Shown here one piece after another: positions 48,687-60,047 of a DNA stretch of 64,000 nucleotides (its first letter is position 1; every line of letters starts with the position of its first letter). The notes under the pieces are model-generated. The model saw only the letters and a program-made list of their open reading frames with translations. It searched no databases and was not told where the DNA came from. A program made the translations under genes and the position numbers. The stretch spans positions 1,680,213-1,744,212 of the forward strand of contig CM030940.1 in assembly GCA_018136815.1 (NCBI GenBank). Direction: 5' to 3'. The DNA is from Isochrysis galbana (lineage: Eukaryota > Haptophyta > Isochrysidales > Isochrysidaceae).

Positions 48687-50090
48687 CTACGTTCTACGTT
48701 CCCGCTGCGCCGCAGCCGCCGCACACCGCACACCACCACGAAAGCGAACGCGCGGGGGCACTAAGAGCGTGCGGAGCGCCGGCGCTTCTCCGACCCCTGC
48801 TCGCGGGTGCCGCGTCGCTCCCGTGCAACAGTCGCGTGCGTGGGAAGAGAAGGAAGGTGGACGGCTGGTGTCTGGTGTGGTCACCAGAAGAGGGTGAGTT
48901 TTTTTGCAACCGCACGTGCGTGCGCAAGCACAATCGCCGGCAGCGTCAATTTGGCCGCGAAGTCGTCGCCGAGGTGGGAAGGCCGGGCGGCACCGCAGTA
49001 GATGTGCCGACTCACTATTCGTCGAACAAGGCGTGGCCGCCACATCTACCGCTTCGTCGGTCAGGTCAATGTGCATGGAGTCATTGGAAACACCAGCCGC
49101 GACATCGCTCAAGTCCACCGCTGAGGAGCCACTGTTCACGACGGCCTCCTCCTCAACTGGCTCCTCCGGCTCCTTCGCCCCATCGGGCTCCTTGGCCATC
49201 TCCCAAAAGTCAAACATGTCGTCGTCGTCCTTCTCGTCAACGATGGGCTCCAACATAGCGTCCGCTTGAGCGTCGGACGCATGGTCCTCCATCACACGCG
49301 AGGCATCCGTGGAGGTCTCGATCGCGGCCTCCGCGGAGGTCGGCTCGGCTGCGGTCTCCGCGGACTCCTCGAGCTGAGTCAGTTCCTCCAGCTGCGTGGC
49401 CACCTCCAACCCCTCCTGAGCGGGTGCGTCGGACGTCTCCTCTTCCTTCTCCTCCGTCTTCTCCTCACCCTCCTTTTCGTTCGCCTTGGCAGGAGCGGGC
49501 GCCTCGGCGGTCTCGGCCTCCTCGGCGGTCTCGCCCTTCTCCTCCTCCTCGAGCTGCGTGGCCTCTTCCAGCTGCGTGGCCTCTTCGAACCGAGTGAAGA
49601 CTTCTCCGACTGGTGCGTCGGACGCAGCCGTCTTCTCATTCTCCGCCTTCTCCGCCTTCTCGTCCTCTTCCTCGGCTTCCTTCTCATCGGCGAGAGCGAG
49701 CGCGTGGGCGGTCTCGACCTCCTCCATCGACTCGGCTGGCTCCTCGACATCCGCAACCCGCGCGATGGGAACAAGAAGACCTGGAGCGTCCGACGCACAG
49801 TCCTCGTTCTCCTCTTCTCCTCCCACAGGCCCGGAGTCCTCGTCGGTGGTGGTGGTGGTGGCCTCATCGGTCGGGGAAAGGGCCTCCTCCTCGGCATCAG
49901 GAACGCGAACAGGATCCGCCTCCTCCGCCGCGCCCTTGGAGCAGGAAGAGGAACGAGTCGTGCGAGCAGCGCTTGCGCTCGGCGTCCAGTCGACAGGTGG
50001 CTGTGTCGAGCGAGTCGAACGAAACCAGCGAGCAGGAGCACGAGAGGAGAGGACGGAGGACCGTACCGATGCGCGCCGAGTCGTCACCAT
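48687..50090 (-). CDS. Acidic, TQ-rich protein with SUMO-interaction-like motifs
   Basis: A 467-residue minus-strand frame from ATG 50090. The N-terminus is basic (MVTTRRASVRSSVLSSRAPA), possibly nuclear-targeting. The body is very rich in Glu, Ala and Thr with repeats ATQLEEATQLEEEE and ATQLEELTQLEE, giving four TQ sites with acidic neighbours. Near residues 345-370, VDLSD and IDLTDE resemble SUMO-interaction motifs. The last 80 residues are Cys/Arg-rich and lack the acidic bias; they may be a read-through intron or another exon. No enzymatic domain. The bias toward TQ and SIM-like motifs would fit a DNA-damage or chromatin adaptor, which is only an inference. Confidence 0.55.
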   Translation of the reverse strand: MVTTRRASVRSSVLSSRAPARWFRSTRSTQPPVDWTPSASAARTTRSSSCSKGAAEEADPVRVPDAEEEALSPTDEATTTTTDEDSGPVGGEEENEDCASDAPGLLVPIARVADVEEPAESMEEVETAHALALADEKEAEEEDEKAEKAENEKTAASDAPVGEVFTRFEEATQLEEATQLEEEEKGETAEEAETAEAPAPAKANEKEGEEKTEEKEEETSDAPAQEGLEVATQLEELTQLEESAETAAEPTSAEAAIETSTDASRVMEDHASDAQADAMLEPIVDEKDDDDMFDFWEMAKEPDGAKEPEEPVEEEAVVNSGSSAVDLSDVAAGVSNDSMHIDLTDEAVDVAATPCSTNSESAHLLRCRPAFPPRRRLRGQIDAAGDCACARTCGCKKTHPLLVTTPDTSRPPSFSSHARDCCTGATRHPRAGVGEAPALRTLLVPPRVRFRGGVRCAAAAAQRERRT

Positions 50091-50388
50091 CGTGAGGAAG
50101 ACGAGGGCGAGGAGAGAGCTGGAGGGTGAGCGAGGAGGGAGGAGGGAGGCAGGCAGTAGGAGCCGTCTCTCTCTGGTAGGTCGATGAGAGGGGGAGGAGG
50201 GGACCCGGGGAGGGGGCCCCGGGGGAGCGGAGAGACCCCAAGACCTCGATTGTTTACGTTAGTGTTTTCGCAATATACGGTAATATTTTCCTCGGTCCCA
50301 GGGGTGCCCCCGCGGTTCCCGACCGCCTCTGCGTCCAGAGTCCCCCGCGGAAAGAGTGAACGCACGGCGTGCACCTTCCTGGAAGTTG

Positions 50389-50700
50389 CTATGCGCACGC
50401 ACGGCGCCCCGCGGGGGGGGGAGCCGATGTGCATACGCACGGCGTGCACAATGATTGCAAGCAATCACACGTGCTGCGCAAACGAAACGTCTCGTATATG
50501 GCTACTTTACGTTAATGTGGGCCTTAGGGAAAAAAGTTTCTATGCGCACGCACGGCGCCCTCGCGAGGGGGAAGTCGATGCGCATACGCACGGCGTGCTC
50601 AATGATTGCAAGTAATCACATGTGCTGCGTAAACGAAACATCTCGTATACGGCGACTTTATGTTAAAAAAAGTTTCTATGCACATCTCGTATACGGCGAT
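50389..50700. repeat. 151-bp tandem repeat, about two copies
   Basis: Copies start at 50389 and 50540 with CTATGCGCACGCACGGCGCC and share CATACGCACGGCGTGC, AATGATTGCAAG.AATCACA and CGAAAC.TCTCGTATA blocks. A third, shortened copy begins near 50676. The flanking 50250-50388 has a related GCACGGCGTGCACC block. Confidence 0.8.
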
Positions 50701-50751
50701 TAGCTTTGTTTTGTACCACTATTGTTCATAACTAAAAAGAAAACAGATTGT

Positions 50752-50776
50752 GGTCCTCTTTTGACGGAACGCGACT
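50752..50776 (-). mobile_element. Single end of the GGTCGCG TIR family
   Basis: On the minus strand AGTCGCGTTCCGTCAAAAGA, two changes from the ends of the 23520-26031 element. The nearest opposite end (32245) is 18 kb away, so this is a solo relic. Confidence 0.6.
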
Positions 50777-51001
50777 TTGGGCACAGGAGCCGGCGAGCCA
50801 CGCCCGCGCATCACCACGAACGCCACGAACAAAGCTGCCATGCTGGTAGCAGACAGCAAGCAACACATCTACAGCACAACCCACAGCCACACCACCCACA
50901 CCTCACCAGAGGGACGCTCCAACAAGGGAGGCCTCCGGGCCCGGCCCTTACACAGCCGCGATACCGCCCTCGCGCTCCGGCGCGAGGGGCTGGCGCAGGC
51001 C

Positions 51002-51290
51002 TGCCGCAGGCGCGCCATCGCGCGTGCCGCAGGAGAGGGGTGAGAGAGCGCGGAGAAGGGGGCGGGCGGAGCGAGAGCTCCGACCACCAAAAAATAGGTA
51101 AGTCCCGCGCCTGTTTACAAGGTAAGTCGGGATTGAGTCCGCCGCCTACCTGGGACACAGGAGGAAGGGGGGGAAAGATCACCGGGGGGGGGGGGGGGGG
51201 GGCACCAGCAAAGCATATCTAAGCCCTTTACCCCTATCCCCCTAGTAGTATACGGGGTTAGTCGCCTGATGGCGGGGCTCCCCCCTTCAG
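51002..51290 (+). repeat. Dispersed repeat copy, inverted relative to 59745-60030
   Basis: Shares GCAGGCGCGCCATCGCGCGT, GCGGAGCGAGAGCTCCG, GGTAAGTCCCGC, CACAGGAGGAAGGGGGGG and CTATCCCCCTAGTAGT with the minus strand of 59745-60030. It includes a run of about 20 G (51184-51202). No coding capacity was recognised. Confidence 0.75.
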
Positions 51291-51399
51291 CCCCCTATCA
51301 TTCCCGTTCTACCCTTTCTCTTTTCTCCTTTCTCCTCCCCCTTTCACCCTTCATTCCTTTGTCTAGGTTTCCGAAGTTGCGGCGCCGGCGTACATTATG

Positions 51400-52060
51400 C
51401 ACCACAACATGCCCGGTTGCTTAGAGTATGGTTGGGGGCAGACTTGGGCCAACTGAGGAACGACTCTGCGGCGTCTGTCGGGCCGGCGGCGGCTCGTAAG
51501 TGTTGTGTGTGGCCAGGGACCTGGGAGAGTTCCAGGGCATGGCGGGGGACATGCTTTTACTACGGGTTAAGTAGGAGGCCAATGGGGGCCTCGCGCCCCC
51601 CTCTCTCCATCGCAGACACCCCCTGGGTGGGCCTGCACAACCAACCTCAGCCCCTGCCTGCTGGCAGGGGCTGAGCTGACACCAATCTGGCCCAGGCCTT
51701 CGCCGAGCGCGCGCCGCGCGCCGCACGCACTCGCCTGCACTGGCCCTCGCTCGTACTGACCCCCCCCTCACCACTGAGCCACAGACCACCGAGGCCGCCA
51801 GGAGGGCACCCAGGGCCAGCGAGGCGAGCGAGGGAGAGGCAGGAGAGGCCAGGGGCACTGCCCCAGCCTCCACTGCCCCCTGAGCTGCCCTGGCTGGCCC
51901 TCTGGGGGCCCCGAGGGGCCCCCCAGAAGGGGGCCATGGCGCGCGACATGCAGCACACGCCCGTAGGAGAACGAAGAGAACGACGGGAAAAGAACGACAA
52001 AAAAAGGGCACGATCCAGCTCGAGAATAGGTAAGAGAACCGCCTGTTTACGGTATATCAA
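51400..52060 (-). mobile_element. LINE-like ORF1-type repeat with perfect hairpin
   Basis: 51780-51950 is a diverged inverted copy of 61145-61325 (shared GCAGCTCAGGGGGCAG.TGAGGC-type blocks). 51646-51658 and 51663-51675 form a perfect 13-bp stem with a 4-nt loop. A minus-strand Gly/Pro/Ser-rich frame is open across the region but matches no family. Confidence 0.45.
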
Positions 52061-53119
52061 CGGGAGGACACCCCGCGCGGCAAGCGAACACCGCGAAAGT
52101 GCGGCAGCGGACGAAGAAAGGCCGAAGGGCGGGGGCCGAGACCCCCGGGGACAATATAAGATAGTTCAGAAGGCGTTTTACGTTTGTCTGCCACAGGAAC
52201 ACCCAGCAGCAGGTCTGCCCCAGCCCGCCCCTTGCGCTTGGCCTGTCGTAGTGCACGCGGCCCCCCCCCCCGATACCAAAGACAAAGGAATGAAGGGGGT
52301 AGTGTAAAGGGAGTGAGTGTTCTGGGGTATAGGCGATGGCGTGAGTCGGTACCGTGAGTGCGTGGTCTTTATAGCTAGCGGTAGTAGCCTGAATCTTCAG
52401 ATGTTTTTTTTTTTTTACTACGGGTCCCCTAGCTAGTTGTAGCAGCTAGAGTAATTATCACACTCCCCACAGGCCCAAAGTTAAGTTGTGGTTGCCATGA
52501 AGACGGCCGAGCCCAATCTCAGTATCATGTTCCACCAAGGCAATATAAAACCGACGGTGTTCGTTGGACACGTCGGCTTGACCGCTGCTGCCACCTTGTG
52601 GCGTGTGTGCAGAAGCGTCAAAGAAAAAACTAAGAGTGGGTGCCTGTAGCGCAGATTAGCTGCACAAGGCAGGGATCAATCGACAAGAAAGCCGGCGACG
52701 TCGCAACCATGACAAAAAAACTGGAGTGAGCATGGTGCACACTCGCTTTTGCAGGAGGCTTGCCCGTTGGCGTTGGTGTCACCTTAGACAAGTAGTGGCT
52801 GGCGTAGTGGCAGGACTGACAATAGCAATAGTGGGAGTGTATAGGAGTGGTAACTGCATGAGTGCGAATGGCAACTGCAGCAATACGAAAGGTGTCAATG
52901 AAAGACCTTCGAGGAAAAGTTATGCGTCACACGCAACTGCAAAAAGTGAATGAGACACATTGCCGCTGCTTCATGGACGCTGGGTCGCTTCGGAGGCGCG
53001 TGGCTACGGAGCTGGGAATTCCCGCTTCGTCGAGGGTCCGTGTCGATAAGCGGGCACGAAGTGAAAGCACCTAAGGGCGCATGAACGCGTCGTGGAATTT
53101 TGGGCGGGCCACAACAGTG
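52061..53119. other. Intergenic, 3' of the SulP gene
   Basis: GACAAAGGAATGA occurs near 52277 (also at 40693), and an A-tract motif at 52391-52412 (minus). Short plus frames (52726-52953) have a hydrophobic patch but no support. Nothing else seen. Confidence 0.45.
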
Positions 53120-56100
53120 CTAATACAGCGGCCTTGATCGGTCGGCGCGTAGTCCTCGCGGCCGTTCGACACGTTCACGGCTCGAGTCGCGGGGTGGAAG
53201 CCAGTGGCCACTGCCGGAGGATGGCGTCAACGCTCCTGCTAAAGGGGAGCAAGACACCTCGTCGAGGTCATCAGCTGAAGCCGGGGAACGTATGGCTGGT
53301 GCAGCGTTGAGCTCCTCAAACATTGCTCCCCATCGCGCAGCCATGTCGGCGATCGAGCGTTGCCTGCCGATAATGTCGGCTGAAAACTCGCGTAGCCGAA
53401 TGATGGTTGGCTCGAACGGGGCAGTTGTCCCACTGGACGGCACGCTGTTCGCTTGCACGAGAATTGCGGAGTCGGACGCGCAGGTGGTCATCATTGTTGG
53501 AGACGAGGTATCGACTTTCAAAAGTGAGTTGTAGGATTTGGCTCCTGAGCGGGCGCGAACGAGCGCAGTTGTGCTAGGAACTAGGATGGATCCACCCGCT
53601 TGACTAAGATTGGAGCCCAGGTAGGCCGCGCTTGCATCAGCACTGTCCTTGGCGGATGCTTTTTCGGCCGCCAGCTGTGACGCGGCCCTGTCTGGCAGCA
53701 TGTGACTCACCGCGACTTCGGACGCAAGGCATTGCGTGCATTCCGTTGGGCTGTCCGACGACTCCGCTGAGCACGCGCTGTGTTGCTGCGCTCCACCTCT
53801 TGCAAAAGCCCGTCGCAGCCGTGGCCCCTGCGCGGCACGCACGGTCACCTGATCAAAGTTGGCGCCCGACCAGCCTCCTGCAAGCCACAAGCGTGACATG
53901 ATGCGAAGCCGACGCGTGTTGAGCGGCTCTTGTAGTAGCGCAATCCGTTGTAACCTAATCAGAGTGTGCGGGTGCGAGGCGTAGAGCGTCTTGATGCAGT
54001 CGTGGCCGAGTGCAAGCACCCAAGTACGCTCGATTGCCAGTACCGAATATCCGCACGGCGCGCGCGTAAGCAGCGACGTGGCGCCGACTAAGGCGCCGTG
54101 CTGCCCTGTATGCAACGCCTGGATGGGTCCTCCAACGTGGCCAACCTCGACCTCGACCATCACAGATCCGTACCCGGGCGCGACGAAGAACATGGCGTCG
54201 CATAGCTGTCCCTGCTCGCAAAGCATCGCGTTAGGCTCGTACGCGCGCCAGGTGCCAACACGCGCGAGCAGCGCCGCGTCGCTCTCCGCGTGGTGCCGGG
54301 AATGAAGCAGTGGGGTCAGTACGGACGCGTCCGGGACTCCAATTGACTCGAAGTTCTCGGGTTCTACTGCGCTGGCGCCACAGCTGTCTTCGCTTGAGCG
54401 ATGCGCACGATCTGGCAGCACGGGTGCAGATGGCACCGCACAGCGCGCCAGCGCGGCATCGTCACCAATATGGGTCTCGAGACCATGCGATGGTATCGCC
54501 TCTGAAGGCGCGCCCTCATCGGTGGAAATTTCCTGGCAGCTCGATCCGTACGGCATTGGGATGGTCGGCGTGCCCACGCGCGATGGAGATGAACGATTGC
54601 CTTGCTCCTCGGTCGGCCCGTGCTCGGCTGAAGGGCTGGAAGTCTGCCTCATGCCAGCAGCCTCAAAGAGATTGCGATGTGTTTGCGCGTGCAACAGATG
54701 GGCGGGCGACACCGGCACCCGGCTCTCTTGAGACGTCGAGGGCAAGCCAAGCGGCATAGATTTGTGACGAACCAGGATGCGCGGGGGCTCTAGCTCCTGC
54801 TCGGGCACCTTCAGCAACCCGGCAGGCCGCCGACGCCGCGAAGAAACGAAGTGCGCTCTGCCTGATGCCTCACGCTTCGGGACGAACGACTCCGGTAGGA
54901 GCCCTTCCTGCCGGGCCTCTTCCACCGCCCCATGCGCCTCGTCGAGGTGGGCTAGTGCGCCTTCCTCACAGTCAATGGTGTTGTGGCCCGTCCCCTCATA
55001 GCTGGCACTACTGTTTGCCTTGGCGACGGATCCATCTTGCGGAAGCGTTGACGACTCCATCCCGCCCCTTGTTGCAAGACTGGAGGTGTCGAGTGACATC
55101 GTGTCTGCAGCGCCCGTCGCGCAGGGCTCGTCCAAAGCACACGCAGCGGGAGCAATGGACCCAGCTGGCTCCAAGGCGGCCGGCGCCGACGAGGTGGAGC
55201 ACATAGACCCTCGACTGTCCTCAACGCTGAGCGAGCTCCAGGTGGACTGGGGAGGGCGCAAGGACTGTTTGGGGGTAGGATTCGCAGCGTCCATGTTTGT
55301 CGGCAGGCGCTCATTCATTGCAAAAATGTCTTCGCACGTGGCGACTGACGGAAGCAATTCCGAGTGAACAAGCCAAGCATTGGGATTCTCCGCGTCATAT
55401 GGCGGTGGAGCTGCCGGCAAGGATTTGGAACTCCCTGCATCATGCGGTGGCGGAGCGCCTGGCGAGGCATGGACCAGAGCGCGCGTGGCGGAAAAGGGCA
55501 CGTCGGCGGGCGCCTCGGCCGGCGATGGACCGTCGGCGGGTGCGGCTGTTTCAGTAGGGTGCGATGGAAACTGCGATGACGCACACGCACAGTTTGGCGA
55601 CGACCGAGCCGCCTGCTCAGACACAAGCTCATCGATGTTGATTTCCTCCAGTATTGTGGACGAGGGCTGATGAGTTGGCGGGAAAAAGCGCTCACCAACC
55701 GGCCGCCCTGCCGAGTCGAGCACCAATAGCGAGTTGGAGGAGCCCGCTCGCGAGCCAAGCCCGCCGGGCAGGCGAAAGCTCTGCATGTTCTCCGGGGCGG
55801 CAGCGGGGCTGCTCTCCAGCCAGCCTATGGACACCTCGGACCACGTGGGCGAGGATGAGCCGACGTAAGTCCCGGAGGAACCTTGCATGATTTGTGCTTG
55901 TCCCCAGTGGACCGAGAACGCCGTGACCCGGGATGGCTGACCTGGCGGAGACGCGTCTCCGCCAGAACCGGTTGTTGTCTCATCTCCTGCGGCCGCGGCC
56001 GAGGTGTTCGCGGGCCGTGTGGCCTGGTACGACAAGCCCGCCGCGTCACTCAGGAGGTGGGCTGGCGATCCTTCTCCGGGCGTGTCAAGCTTGCGGGACC

Positions 56101-58665
56101 GCGGGTTGATCGGACTCATTGGGCTCAGAGGAACGGCGGGGTGGACGGCGCTGAGCGTGGGCGTGCTGCTGGCTAAGGGTGGATGAGGCGGGAGAGCAGC
56201 GCAAAGTCTAGGGGAGGCCGCAACGGAGGCGAGACTCGACTGCGGCATAGAAGGCGGAACCGTCGGGCGGACCGAGGGCATGGGCTCATTGCGCGGGAAT
56301 AGGCCGCTGCGCTCGAGGAGCCGCTCCTCGCAGAACTCGACGGCGTCGCGCGTGTTCTGAAAGAAGCGGGAGCCCGCGCCCTGTCCGTGCGCATGCAGCA
56401 GCTGCGCATCGTTGGGACCGATGGCCGCGTACACTAGCCGGATCGAGTGAGCGGTGCACACGCGCGCGAACTTTTGAAGCAGTGCGGCTGCCGTCTCGTT
56501 CAGCCCCTGCACTGCGGTGAAGTCAAGCACCAAGAAGTCCGGTCGATGGGGGACGAAGGAGAGGATGTCGGGAGCAGGCTCGGGGTCGTTGCCGTCGCCA
56601 CCCGACGGCTTAGCGCCACCACCGGGCAGTGGGCCGACCTTGGCGGAGCGTTTGAGTTTCGCGCGCTCCGCCTCGCGCCTGGGGGCAGGCTCCGCAGATT
56701 CTAGCGCGACCACCGCCTGCTGAAGGTACTTGATGAGCTTCACGATAGTTCCCTCGAATAGGTATCCTTCGAGCCCGACAATGTGTACACGCTCGCCTTG
56801 CTGGCGCAGGTAGGCGGCCTCGGCGGCCGAGCGACGCAGTATGGACGAGTGCGAGGACATCGACACATGGTACTTGAGGACGGATAGGCGCGAGAAGCGC
56901 CCGACGAGCAGTAGCGCGGCGACGAGGATGCCGCCGAAGATGGTCGGCACCATACCATAGACGGAGGAGAAGAGCGTCATCGCCAGCACGAGTAGATGAG
57001 AGAGTGGCGTCATCCGTACGTGCGGCACCACCCAGACCCACTCAATTAGCATCACAACCCCGATGGACATAAGGACGCCGCCGAGCAGGAATCGAGGCAG
57101 CACGTTAGTGAGCGGATAAGCCGAAATCCACAGGATGACAAGCATCGCCGCTTGCATCACACCTACCAACGGCCCGTCGGAGCCCACCTCACGGTTGAGC
57201 GACACGAGGCCGGGCGAGTGTGAGCCAATGAGGCCGCCCGTCGCGCCGACGGCTAGATTGCATAGCCCGGTGATCCTGACCTCGCGATCCGGGTCGAGGT
57301 TAGCCTGCGAGAGGGTGCATCGGCGGCGGGAACACGGTGGGTTGTGACGTGGGCGTCCATCGGCCGCGAGCAAGCAAGCGGTGAGTAAGCACATCAATCC
57401 TCCGCGGAATCCACGAGTACCTGCGCGGCCGAGTCGATCGCCGAAACCCTCAGCACGAGCGAGATGGTCAGGATGGTGATCGTGCCAAAGACCTCGCCCG
57501 AATGAGGTAGCAGCGCACTCCACGTGATGCGGGAGAGATCGAGCCTTCTCCAGATGTCGAGCGGGCCGATTGGCTGCGAAATGGGGAAGAGGAAGCCGCG
57601 TACGCGCAACTCGGACCGCGCGATGCGCAAGAAGGTGGTCGGCGCGTAGAAGAGCAGCAGTGCTGCCGCCATCGTCGACATGAAGAGCAGGTTAGCGGGC
57701 ACGCGGACGCGACGCAGCACAAGCAGCACGATGACCAGCCCGAGCGCCGCGCTAAACTCGTAAGGCACGTCGTTGGCCGCCTCGACGAGGTCGGCTAGAC
57801 GGTCGAGATTGTGGCCAACAGCAACAACGAGGCCACCCTTGACTATCGAGGCGCCGACCATCCCGAGGAAGCCGGCGATGATGGGGAAGGGGAGGTACTG
57901 CACGAGATCAGCGGCGTGGTAGGAGCCAACCAGCATGTACACCGCGCCCATCAGGATCGTCATCAGCAGCACCGACGCGATGGCCGTCGGTTCGCGCGTC
58001 TCGTCGGTGCAATCAGGGTGATTGAAGGCGGCGCGTAGCCACAGGTTGGTGTACAGCGCGACCGAGGCATCACCCGAGGAGATGGTGAGGGAGCAGCCTG
58101 ACTTGAGCGCGAGGAAGATTCCTGTGGCGCCCGCCGAGTAGAGCTGCATCGCGACAAGCAGCTGCGGGTCGACCGACGTGCCCTCGACCATTAGGAGACC
58201 GTACGTGGCGCATGTCGCAAAGTTGAGCACGACAATCGGCACTGAGCCGGTCAACGGACCGAGCAATGCAGAGCACGACGCGCCCGCGCGGCCGAGTATC
58301 AAGCGGAAACCACCGGCTGAGCTTGCAACGTGCCCCCTCCCGCCGCTCTCGCCCTTCCCCAGTCTCGCATAGTGCGAGAGCCCCGCGCATCGCGATGGCT
58401 CCGCCAGCTCCGCCTCATCGCACTCTGCCTCCGACTGGTCGGACGAGGAGAAGGTGCCCTCCTCGTTGGCCTCGAGAAGCGAAGACGAGCTCGACGATGT
58501 GGCGCGCCGCGCCCTTGCGCCAGAGAGAGAGGAGTGGCTGGTGTGGCCGAGGGAGAGGCCAAAGGCGGGAATGTCTGAGCCACCGTGGATGCCTAGGCGG
58601 GAGGACCAGACGCTCGAGAGGGTCTGTGGGATGGGACGACGAGAGGAGGGAGAGCTCGTCTGCAT
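53120..58665 (-). CDS. SulP/SLC26-family transporter with STAS and degenerate cNMP-binding domains
   Basis: Exons (minus) 58665-57421 and 57304-53120; GT-AG intron of 116 nt, phase 0; about 1809 residues. A Ser-rich cytoplasmic N-terminus (about 125 residues) is followed by the SulP membrane core: LLGPLTGSVPIVVLNFATCA, VQYLPFPIIAGFLGMVGASI, then after splicing DREVRITGLCNLAVGATGGL and LPRFLLGGVLMSIGVVMLIE. A STAS domain lies at about 575-750 (IVGLEGYLFEGTIVKLIKYL, FLVLDFTAVQGLNETAA). About 670 disordered residues separate it from a cNMP-like domain (about 1420-1550: MLCEQGQLCDAMFFVAPGYG, ALHTGQHGALVGATSLLTRA). Its phosphate-binding cassette lacks the usual Glu and Arg, so nucleotide binding is doubtful. 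SulP-STAS-cNMP layouts are known in fungi (the yeast YGR125W type) and protists; the substrate here cannot be told. Confidence 0.85.
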
Positions 58666-58743
58666 GGTGGGGGGAGACGATCACTCGGACGACCCACTTT
58701 GCCTGGCCTTCCCCCTTTCCGCCCCCCCCCCCTCCTCCGCCCC

Positions 58744-58778
<35 letters not shown>

Positions 58779-59744
58779 TCCCTCTCTCTCTCTCTCTCTC
58801 CCCCCCCCCCCCCCTTTCCTCCCCGTTCTCCCTTCTGTCTCTCTTCTCACCTTCTCTCCCTCTCTTCTCTCTCTCCCCCCCCATCCCCTCTCCCTCTCTC
58901 TCCTTCTCGCATGATTCCTCCCTCCCTTTCCCTCCTACAGTAGCCCTCTCTCTTCTCTCCCTCTCTCTTTCTCCAGCCTCCAACCGTCTCTCCCGCGCGT
59001 AATATTTTACTACTCTTCGCTCTCCCAAAGCATAACTCAACCTATTTTCTCCCTCTCCTCGTCTCCCATCTCTCTCTCTCTCTCTCGGCTCGCGTCTCCA
59101 AATTTCCATCGACTTCTCTTATATCTCTGTCCTCCCTCTCGCGCGTCCTCCCTCTCGCGCTCTCCTCTCCTTCTCCTCTACTCTCATCCTCTCTTTCTCT
59201 CTCTCTCTTCTCCTCTTTCTCCTCATTCCTCCGGGGGCAGTGGTGGAAAGGCACAGAACTGGACTCGTGCTCTCGCATCTAAAATAAAACGTGCGTCTCT
59301 ACTATTCAATTTCCCGATTTCCCCGGGGTCTCTTGTTACTTGTTAGCCCCGCGTTCAGAATTGTTTTGTAGTCTTGTAGATCATCTTGTTGGCTAGCATC
59401 CCCAGCCACGTACACGTACACCGGACGAGCCATGCACCAACCGCGCACACCCCCATCGCGGGGTACGGGCCTCGTTGCCGATGAGGCACGGTCCCTCAGC
59501 ACCAGCACTAGGTTTATACTGCCACAACACAAGAAAATCTATAATAGGGCGGTAGGGCGGTCAAGCGGTCAAACAAAAAAAACTTCTCAATATCCTCGCC
59601 GCGCGCGCGACACTGCACCTTAACAATTAAAAAAACCTTCTAATATTCTTACCGCACTCGCGGCGAATGGAACCACTACGACCTACTACACATAGTTAGT
59701 ACGTAGCGCGCATACTTTCTACACCCCCACTCCCCCGGCCCTTC
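58666..59744. other. CT-rich leader and intergenic, element relics
   Basis: 58730-59215 is almost pure CT/C, the probable leader of the minus... strand-opposite SulP gene reads it as GA. ACTAGGTTTATACT (59510) and two A-tract motifs (59575-59670) follow. No gene seen. Confidence 0.45.
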
Positions 59745-60030
59745 TCCCCCCGCCATCAGGCGGCTCCCCCCGTGCACTACTAGGGGGATAGGGGTGAAGG
59801 GCTTAGATATGGTCCGGTGGGCCGCGCCCCCCCCCCCGGTGATCTTTCCCCCCCTTCCTCCTGTGTCTCCGAGTGGGCGGCGGCTTCAGTCCCGACTTAT
59901 CCTGTAAACGGGAGCGGGACTTACCAATTTTTCGGTGGGCGGAGCTCTCGCTCCGCCCATCCCCTTCTCCGCGCTCTCTCTCCCCTCTCCTGCGGCACGC
60001 GCGATGGCGCGCCTGCGGCAGGCCTCTAGC
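59745..60030 (-). repeat. Dispersed repeat copy, inverted relative to 51002-51290
   Basis: See 51002-51290 for the shared blocks. This copy has a shorter G-run (C-run at 59827-59838) and is followed by a Ty3 pol fragment on the plus strand. Confidence 0.75.
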
Positions 60031-60047
60031 TGCCCTCTGGCGACCGG

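Noticed and set aside
51647-52060. A Gly/Pro-rich minus-strand protein gene
   Set aside because: Overlaps a dispersed repeat and has no family match; treated as element-derived.
52646-52690. tRNA-like start (TAGCGCAGATTAG)
   Set aside because: Only an A-box resemblance; no T-loop follows at the right distance.
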